DNA from: Desulfurobacterium sp.
Lineage (GTDB): Bacteria; Aquificota; Aquificia; Desulfurobacteriales; Desulfurobacteriaceae
Assembly (NCBI GenBank): GCA_026988135.1
Contig: JALSLT010000079.1
Location: 1 to 10,386 of the forward strand
Direction: 5' to 3'
Length of the DNA: 10,386 bases
The notes beneath the pieces are model-generated. The model saw only the letters and a list, made by a program, of their open reading frames with translations, was not told the DNA's origin and ran no database searches. Within the stretch, counting starts at the first letter, position 1. Every line of letters begins with the position of its first letter. Of this stretch, positions 5,855-10,386 are shown one piece after another. The position numbers and the translations under genes are program-made.

Positions 5855-6233
5855 CTATCCTTATTCCTTCAAGAAGTTTTGTCATCTCTATTATGGTGAA
5901 TTTCAATTTATTTGAGATTTTACGTTGAACAATCTTAAGATTTTCAATCTCCCTTTCAATATCTATTTTTTCCATTTCCAACTTTCTCTTTTCTTCATTT
6001 ATATCATGAAGCTTTTTTTTCAATTCTATCTCAACTTCCCTAAGTATTTTATCTTTTTTTGCTTCGGCAGTATCACTCTTGAGAAGTTCAATTTTTGTTA
6101 GGAGATTTTGAAACTCATTAGCCACTTCCATAAGAAAATCATCAACCTCATCAGGGTTATATCCGAAAACTTTCTTTGAAAACTCTTTTACTTTTATATC
6201 TCTGGGCTTCAATTTGAACTCACTTTTTTTCAT
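5772..6233 (-). CDS. divIVA: DivIVA domain protein
   Basis: Coiled-coil protein of the DivIVA family, which gathers at curved membranes (poles, division sites) and recruits partners. The N-terminal domain is clear: KLKPRDIKVKEFSKKVFGYN (7-26) followed by PDEVDDFLMEV, like B. subtilis LTPNDI...FRGYDEDEVNEFL. The membrane-inserting Phe-Arg before Gly-Tyr in B. subtilis is Val-Phe here (22-23). Residues of about 38-118 are heptad-like and rich in Lys, Glu and Leu, a long coiled coil. Residues 127-153 form a polar Ser/Glu/Gly/Lys tail read from the DNA that also encodes the start of yggU. The ATG is 3 nt after the yggT stop, with AGGAGAGGG upstream. The family is sure; its role in this cell (polarity, division or a YggT-linked envelope task) is inferred from position. 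Confidence 0.9.
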   Translation of the reverse strand: MKKSEFKLKPRDIKVKEFSKKVFGYNPDEVDDFLMEVANEFQNLLTKIELLKSDTAEAKKDKILREVEIELKKKLHDINEEKRKLEMEKIDIEREIENLKIVQRKISNKLKFTIIEMTKLLEGIRIDDKLNKEGEQSDIGSESATEGEKKQFS

Positions 6234-6236
6234 AAT

Positions 6237-6482
6237 CTAAAACCCTCTCCTAATGATTTTATCAATTAGCTGCAAAATCATTATAGCAATTAAAGGTGTT
6301 ATGTCTATTCCACCGAAATTAGGAATAAAATTACGCAACGGCCCCAAAAGATCATTAGTTATTTCTATTATTTTATCAGCAAACTTTGGTCTATTAACAG
6401 GCGGAATCCAAGTAAAAATAGCTCCTATTATTATAAACCAGATTAAAAATTGTATTATATAGTGTAATAAATCCCTAAACAT
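6237..6482 (-). CDS. yggT: YggT family integral membrane protein
   Basis: An 81-residue membrane protein with two hydrophobic helices (about residues 5-26 and 60-76) separated by a polar loop. The family signature is LGPLRNFIPNFGGIDITPLI (46-65). This is the one-unit YGGT form; E. coli YggT has two units. Members have been linked to osmotic tolerance and, as YlmG next to divIVA in Gram-positive bacteria and in plastids, to division or nucleoid distribution; the exact activity is unknown. Its ATG overlaps the rdgB stop by 8 nt (ATGTTTAG), and divIVA begins 3 nt after its own stop, so all three are likely translated as a coupled set. Confidence 0.94.
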   Translation of the reverse strand: MFRDLLHYIIQFLIWFIIIGAIFTWIPPVNRPKFADKIIEITNDLLGPLRNFIPNFGGIDITPLIAIMILQLIDKIIRRGF

Positions 6483-7071
6483 CAGCTTCCCCCTTTAAAA
6501 TCCCTACAAGTTTTCTAAGCGCTCTTCCTCTATGACTAATCCGATTCTTTTCATCAATAGTATATTCCGCAAGTGTCCTTAAATCTCCAACCGGAATAAA
6601 GATAGGATCATAGCCAAAACCTCCGGCTCCTCTTGGTTTTGTAATAACTTTTCCTTTCAACTCCCCCTGACTCCAATATCCTTTTAAATCAGGAAAAGTT
6701 AACATCATAAAACATTTGAAAGCAGCACCGGATTCTTTCAGCTTTTTATTATTTAGAAGAGTTATTACTCTTTTAATATTATCTTTATCTGAAGCCCCCA
6801 CACCGGCAAAATGGGAAGAATAAACTCCGGGGGCACCTTCAAGAGCATCTATAACAAGTCCCGAATCATCTGATAGAACAGGTAATCCTATCAGTTTTAC
6901 ATAAAAATAGGATTTTTGATAAACATTCTCAATAAATGTATCACCTGTTTCCGGTGCTTCAGGAACATCAAACTGCTCAAGAGATAAAACCTCTATACCC
7001 ATACTATCTAACGCCAAACTTATCTCCCTTATTTTATTTCTATTTTTACTTGCTACAACTATTCTTTTCAT
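6475..7071 (-). CDS. rdgB: RdgB/HAM1 family XTP/dITP diphosphatase
   Basis: Removes non-canonical purine nucleotides (dITP, XTP, ITP) from the pool by cutting them to monophosphate and pyrophosphate, preventing misincorporation. The 198 residues have the full motif set: VVASKNRNKIREI (5-17), ETGDTFIENV (41-50), LSDDSGLVIDALEGAPGVYS (66-85) with Asp69 as the probable catalytic base, GGFGYDPIF (150-158) and EKNRISHRGRAL (174-185). The usual YSARYAG is YSSHFAG here, a mild change. The start ATG lies 8 nt after the murI stop, with AGGGGGC between as ribosome site; its stop overlaps yggT. murI-rdgB adjacency is common in bacteria. Confidence 0.97.
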   Translation of the reverse strand: MKRIVVASKNRNKIREISLALDSMGIEVLSLEQFDVPEAPETGDTFIENVYQKSYFYVKLIGLPVLSDDSGLVIDALEGAPGVYSSHFAGVGASDKDNIKRVITLLNNKKLKESGAAFKCFMMLTFPDLKGYWSQGELKGKVITKPRGAGGFGYDPIFIPVGDLRTLAEYTIDEKNRISHRGRALRKLVGILKGEADV

Positions 7072-7079
7072 ATAGCCCC

Positions 7080-7868
7080 CTATTCAGTAGAAACCTCCTT
7101 TATGCTTATCCTATTTTCAAGAATCATTTCCGCTATTTTCTCAAACCGTTCGTTAAGATCACTCACAAAAACTCTAACCTTCCCAATTCCTACTTCATCC
7201 AAATTCCCTTTCAACACTTTGGCCGTTTCTTTTACAGTCTCTTCCGCAGAATCCACAAGAGTAACTCCTTCCAAAATTTTACCTATAACAGACTTTAAAA
7301 GAGGATAGTGAGTACAGCCTAAAACAAGAGTATCCACTTTCCCGTCTTTAAAATAAGAAAGATACCTTTTTGCAACCAACATCGTTATTTCATCCTCTAT
7401 CCAGCCTTCCTCAATAAGAGGAACAAAAAGAGGACAAGGTTTCTCATAAACATTAAGAAGTGGAGCTCTCAAAAGAATCTCTTTTCTATACGAACCACTT
7501 TTAACCGTAGCTTCAGTTCCTATAACCCCAACATTTCCTGTTTTCGTTACTTTCACTGCCGCAAGCGAACCGGGCTTAACAACCCCTATAACCGGAACAT
7601 TAAACTCCCTTTTTAAAACATCAAGCGCAATAGATGAAGAAGTGTTACACGCAACAACTATAAGTTTAACATCAAACTTTTCTAAAAACTTCGAATTTTC
7701 CATACTATATCTTACAACCGTTTTTTCCGACTTTGTTCCGTATGGAACTCTTGCCGTATCTCCAAAATAGATGAAATTTTCCCCGGGATATCTATCTCTA
7801 AAAACTTTTAAAACGGTCAATCCCCCAACACCGGAATCAAATATACCAATAGGACGCTCATCTTTCAT
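7080..7868 (-). CDS. murI: Glutamate racemase
   Basis: Cofactor-independent racemase that makes D-glutamate for peptidoglycan in the cytoplasm. The 262 residues begin with the classic IGIFDSGVGGLTVL (7-20; Asp11 and Ser12 contact the substrate), followed by YFGDTARVPYG (34-44), the first catalytic cysteine C74 in VACNTSSS (72-79), and the second, C185, in LVLGCTHYPLL (181-191). All key residues are present and the length is normal. It is first in the leftward murI-rdgB-yggT-divIVA-yggU run. AAGGGA lies about 8 nt before the ATG. The 86-bp region shared with the divergent rel gene contains no promoter I would call with confidence. Confidence 0.98.
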   Translation of the reverse strand: MKDERPIGIFDSGVGGLTVLKVFRDRYPGENFIYFGDTARVPYGTKSEKTVVRYSMENSKFLEKFDVKLIVVACNTSSSIALDVLKREFNVPVIGVVKPGSLAAVKVTKTGNVGVIGTEATVKSGSYRKEILLRAPLLNVYEKPCPLFVPLIEEGWIEDEITMLVAKRYLSYFKDGKVDTLVLGCTHYPLLKSVIGKILEGVTLVDSAEETVKETAKVLKGNLDEVGIGKVRVFVSDLNERFEKIAEMILENRISIKEVSTE

Positions 7869-7944
7869 TTCAAATTCCCTTTACATCAGTTAACTTATGT
7901 TTTACTTTTAAATTTAGGTATTCTTTATCATAATAACTTAATAC

Positions 7945-7949
7945 AGGAG
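7945..7949 (+). promoter_or_regulatory. Ribosome binding site supporting a TTG start for rel
   Basis: AGGAG lies 5 nt before TTG at 7955. In this frame a stop at 7934-7936 precedes the site and no ATG or GTG lies between. The next in-frame alternative, a GTG 22 codons in, has no such site and would cut into the conserved N-terminal helix. Confidence 0.8.
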
Positions 7950-7954
7950 CCAAA

Positions 7955-10096
7955 TTGAGAAGTTGCAATGAAATTATAGAAAAGATAAAAAAATATAGAA
8001 ACAGTTTTAATGAAGAAACAGTGAGAAAAGCATACAATTATGCGAAAAAAAAACATGAAGGACAACTTAGAAAATCAGGGGAACCTTATTTTTCCCATCC
8101 TGCAGAAGTAGCTTATATCCTCGCAGAACTTAAAATGGATACGCAAACAATTATAGCCGGACTTTTACATGATGTTGTCGAAGATACCGATACTTCAATA
8201 GAAAATATAGAAAAACTATTTGGAAAAGAGGTAGCTTTCATCGTTGCAGGTGTAACAAAACTAGAACAGTATCAATTCTCAAGTAAAGAAGAAAGAAACG
8301 CGGAAAGTTTCAGAAAACTTCTCATATCACTATCCGAAGATATAAGAGTTCTGATTGTTAAACTTTCCGACCGACTCCACAATATGAGAACACTTGACGG
8401 AAGAAGTTTAAAAGGTCAGAGAAGAACAGCATATGAAACGTTAACAATATATGCCCCTCTTGCCAATAGGCTTGGACTTTATAAGGTAAAAAACGAACTT
8501 GAAGATTTATCTCTAAAATATATTGAACCGGAAACATACGAAGAGATTCAAGAAAAGCTAAAAAAGAAAAAAAAGGTGATAAGTCCTTATCTAAAAGAAA
8601 TAATAAACACTGTAAAAAACAAATTGAAAGAAAACGGTATAGAAGGAGAAGTTCAATGGAGATTCAAACATATCTACGGTATTTATAACAAAATGGTGAA
8701 AAAAGGGATTCCTTTTCAAGAGATATATGATATCGCCGGAATAAGAATAATAACAAACACTATTTCTAACTGTTATGTAGTAGCAGGAATTATTCATAGC
8801 CTATGGATACCTGTACCTGGCAGATTAAAAGACTACATAGCAGTTCCAAAACCTAATATGTATCAATCTCTTCATACAACCGTAGTAGGGCCAAAAGGAC
8901 AGTTTATAGAGTTCCAAATACGAACATGGGAAATGCACCAGATAGCTGAAATGGGAATTGCTGCTCACTGGAAATATAAAGAAGGTGGAGGAAAGCTCAC
9001 GGAATTGGAACGAGAAAGATTTCTTTGGCTTAGGAATCTCCTTGAATGGGTAAAAGAGGAAAAAGATACCAAAGAGTTTATGGATAATGTTAAAAGTGAC
9101 CTCTATGAAGAAGATATCTACATTTTTACACCTAAAGGAGATCTAAAAGCCCTTCCAAAAGGAGCAACACCTATTGATTTTGCATACTCAATTCACACAA
9201 GTATAGGGAACAGATGTATAGGTGCAAAAGTCAACGGAAAACTTGTTTCATTAAATCATACTCTCAAAAGTGGAAATAAAGTTGAAATAATTACCGGAAA
9301 TTCCGGTAATCCAAAAAGAGATTGGCTTAAATTTGTAAAAACATCAAAAGCAAGAACAGCAATAAAATCTTTCATTAAAAAGCAAGATAACGAAAAAGCA
9401 AAAAAATTGGGAGAAAGCATAGTTGAAAAGTATCTAAGAAGATATGCAGGAAAAGGAATATCCTTTTTATATGAAAACAGTTTTTCGGAAGAGCTCAAAT
9501 CCCTCGGTTACTCATCTATCGAATACGCACTTATAGATGTCGGATTTGGAAAGCTTGACGGTGATAAATTAATCAGGAAACTTTTAAATATTCAAGAAGA
9601 ACAAGAGAAAAAGAAAAAAATAATAAAAAGCAAACAGGAAGCCGATATTTCCATAGACGGAATAGACAATATCCTCGTCAATCTTGCAAAATGCTGTAAT
9701 CCTCTACCGGGCGATAGTGTTATAGGCGTAGTATCAAAAGGAAAGGGTATTATAGTTCATACGAAAAACTGCATAGTTGCCCAACAAATAGAGGAAAGTT
9801 CTCCGGGAAGAGTCATAGATGTAAATTTCAAATCATCGGATAAACTTTATCAGGCCAAAGTCAGAGTATTTATCGAAGACAAACCTGGAATGTTAGCTTC
9901 CGTATCCGCAAAAATCGGAGATACCAAAACAAACATTATAGGTGCATACACACGAACCATCGGAGGAAAAGCAATTCTCGATTTCATAATTCAAGTGAAA
10001 GATAAAACACAACTTGAAAAAGTTATGAAAGCGATTAAAAGCACAAAAGGAATTATAAACGTTAAAAGAATCCAGAGAGAAAAAATAAAGGTCTAA
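7955..10096 (+). CDS. rel: Bifunctional (p)ppGpp synthetase/hydrolase (RelA/SpoT family)
   Basis: Long RSH protein that makes (p)ppGpp from ATP plus GTP/GDP on starved ribosomes and also degrades it; the master of the stringent response. Domains over 713 residues: HD hydrolase (about 22-170) with H48 in SHP, H72-D73 in LHDVVEDTD and D139 in KLSDRLHNMRT, all present, so hydrolysis should be active; synthetase (about 230-345) with D259 in YDIAGIRI, GRLKDYIAVPKPNMYQSLHT (289-308) and E319 in FIEFQIRT; TGS (about 386-447); a zinc-finger region with C580, C581, H602 and C606 (CCNPLPGD...VHTKNC); and a C-terminal ACT domain (about 634-706). It starts with TTG, preceded by AGGAG. It is divergent from murI and convergent with the tRNA cluster, whose tRNA-Cys ends 6 bp from its stop; no terminator lies between. 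It is the only RSH gene visible, consistent with a single bifunctional enzyme. Confidence 0.98.
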   Translation: MRSCNEIIEKIKKYRNSFNEETVRKAYNYAKKKHEGQLRKSGEPYFSHPAEVAYILAELKMDTQTIIAGLLHDVVEDTDTSIENIEKLFGKEVAFIVAGVTKLEQYQFSSKEERNAESFRKLLISLSEDIRVLIVKLSDRLHNMRTLDGRSLKGQRRTAYETLTIYAPLANRLGLYKVKNELEDLSLKYIEPETYEEIQEKLKKKKKVISPYLKEIINTVKNKLKENGIEGEVQWRFKHIYGIYNKMVKKGIPFQEIYDIAGIRIITNTISNCYVVAGIIHSLWIPVPGRLKDYIAVPKPNMYQSLHTTVVGPKGQFIEFQIRTWEMHQIAEMGIAAHWKYKEGGGKLTELERERFLWLRNLLEWVKEEKDTKEFMDNVKSDLYEEDIYIFTPKGDLKALPKGATPIDFAYSIHTSIGNRCIGAKVNGKLVSLNHTLKSGNKVEIITGNSGNPKRDWLKFVKTSKARTAIKSFIKKQDNEKAKKLGESIVEKYLRRYAGKGISFLYENSFSEELKSLGYSSIEYALIDVGFGKLDGDKLIRKLLNIQEEQEKKKKIIKSKQEADISIDGIDNILVNLAKCCNPLPGDSVIGVVSKGKGIIVHTKNCIVAQQIEESSPGRVIDVNFKSSDKLYQAKVRVFIEDKPGMLASVSAKIGDTKTNIIGAYTRTIGGKAILDFIIQVKDKTQLEKVMKAIKSTKGIINVKRIQREKIKV

Positions 10097-10102
10097 AACT
10101 TA

Positions 10103-10177
10103 TGGAGGCGGCGGGCGGATTTGAACCGCCGAATAAGGGATTTGCAGTCCCCTGCCTTGCCACTTGGCTACGCCGCC
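10103..10177 (-). tRNA. tRNA-Cys (GCA)
   Basis: Full cloverleaf on the minus strand: the 7-bp acceptor stem GGCGGCG/CGCCGCC is all G:C; D-stem GCC/GGC; anticodon stem GGGGA/UCCCU with loop CUGCAAA, anticodon GCA at 10145-10143; T-arm GGCGG-UUCAAAU-CCGCC; discriminator U as usual for tRNA-Cys; CCA encoded (10105-10103). It is the last gene of the cluster; 4 nt separate it from tRNA-Gly. A T-rich stretch follows inside the end of rel. Confidence 0.98.
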
Positions 10178-10181
10178 ATGA

Positions 10182-10257
10182 TGGAGCGGGAGACGGGATT
10201 CGAACCCGCGACCCCAACCTTGGCAAGGTTGTGCTCTGCCAACTGAGCTACTCCCGC
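10182..10257 (-). tRNA. tRNA-Gly (GCC)
   Basis: Minus-strand cloverleaf: acceptor GCGGGAG/CUCCCGC, D-arm AGCUCAGUUGGCAGAGC, anticodon stem CAACC/GGUUG with loop UUGCCAA, anticodon GCC at 10224-10222, T-arm GCGGG-UUCGAAU-CCCGU, discriminator U, encoded CCA. The 76-nt length is standard. It is separated from tRNA-Leu by 25 bp. Confidence 0.98.
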
Positions 10258-10282
10258 ATCTAAGGGCAGTTATAGAAAATTG

Positions 10283-10368
10283 TGGTGCGGGAGGAGGGAG
10301 TCGAACCCTCACGCCACAAAGGCACTGGATCCTAAGTCCAGCGCGTCTGCCAGTTCCGCCACTCCCGC
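10283..10368 (-). tRNA. tRNA-Leu (UAG)
   Basis: Minus-strand class II tRNA of 86 nt: acceptor GCGGGAG/CUCCCGC, discriminator A, encoded CCA; anticodon stem CUGGA/UCCAG with loop CUUAGGA, anticodon UAG at 10334-10332; a long variable arm UGCC-UUUGU-GGCG typical of leucine tRNAs; T-arm GAGGG-UUCGACU-CCCUC. It would read the CUN leucine codons. Confidence 0.98.
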
Positions 10369-10372
10369 TAAA

Positions 10373-10386
10373 TGGGGTGGGAGACG
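10373..10386 (-). tRNA. 3' end of a further tRNA, probably tRNA-His, cut by the window edge
   Basis: On the minus strand the last 14 bases read CGT, then the acceptor half CUCCCAC, then C, then CCA. The spacing to tRNA-Leu is 4 nt, the same as between tRNA-Gly and tRNA-Cys. A discriminator C is characteristic of bacterial tRNA-His, as is a 5' acceptor half beginning GUGG, which CUCCCAC would pair with. Only the 3' edge is visible, so the anticodon is unknown; the tRNA itself is likely, the amino acid an inference. Confidence 0.6.

Noticed and set aside
6936..7298. Plus-strand open frame of 120 codons antisense to rdgB and murI
   Set aside because: It is aromatic-rich and low in complexity, spans the junction of two certain genes on the other strand, and has no ribosome site.
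7869..7954. Promoters in the murI/rel divergent region
   Set aside because: Several AT-rich hexamers resemble a -10, but none pairs with a -35 or TGn extension convincingly enough to annotate.
10100..10312. Minus-strand open frame of 70 codons at the right end
   Set aside because: It runs through tRNA-Cys, tRNA-Gly and the 3' part of tRNA-Leu; the cloverleafs explain the DNA and the peptide is the familiar translated-tRNA artefact.
1..10386. Defence island, CRISPR array, insertion sequence, integrase or prophage next to the tRNA cluster
   Set aside because: Every gene is a recognisable chromosomal family, no direct repeats flank the tRNAs within the window, and no transposase or integrase motif is present. 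An element beyond the right edge cannot be judged.

Overview
The window is an AT-rich stretch of bacterial chromosome packed with housekeeping genes. I see no mobile element, CRISPR array, toxin-antitoxin pair or foreign-looking block. The proteins are rich in Lys, Ile and Glu and poor in Gln. The tRNA stems are strongly GC-rich against the AT-rich genes (the tRNA-Cys acceptor stem is all G:C), which points to a thermophile. A free-living, diderm, Aquificota/Desulfurobacteria-like thermophile fits the gene set and composition, but that assignment is an inference; the sequence alone does not fix the genus.

Layout, left to right. (1) Plus strand, 2-1780: the 3' part of clpP, then ribBA with no spacer (riboflavin precursor synthesis). 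(2) Minus strand, 1781-4167: lemA followed by a DUF2207 membrane protein with a Gly-rich tail, a common pair of unknown biochemical role. The DUF2207 stop codon abuts the ribBA stop codon. (3) A 68-bp divergent intergenic region with a perfect AT-rich 9-bp dyad. (4) Plus strand, 4236-5127: a stand-alone CinA C-terminal (PncC) NMN amidase overlapping a short folK, closed by a hairpin shared with the convergent HU gene. (5) Minus strand, 7868 down to 5151: murI, rdgB, yggT, divIVA, yggU (DUF167) and hup. The first five are tightly spaced or overlapping; hup has its own strong promoter. (6) Plus strand, 7955-10096: a full-length bifunctional (p)ppGpp synthetase/hydrolase read from a TTG start. 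(7) Minus strand, 10103 to the right edge: a tRNA cluster, transcribed from beyond the window in the order (probable His 3' end)-Leu(UAG)-Gly(GCC)-Cys(GCA), ending 6 bp from the rel stop codon.

The murI-rdgB-yggT-divIVA-yggU run links cell-wall precursor supply (D-glutamate), nucleotide-pool cleaning and polar/division proteins. It mixes the E. coli order yggT-yggU-rdgB with the Gram-positive ylmG-divIVA pairing. The other genes cover proteolysis, flavin, pyridine-nucleotide and folate metabolism, nucleoid structure and the stringent response.

I did not find a convincing undescribed system. The points most worth a second look are the 83-nt out-of-frame overlap of divIVA and yggU, the shortened C-terminus of FolK, the dyad between lemA and pncC, and the terminator-less convergent junctions.
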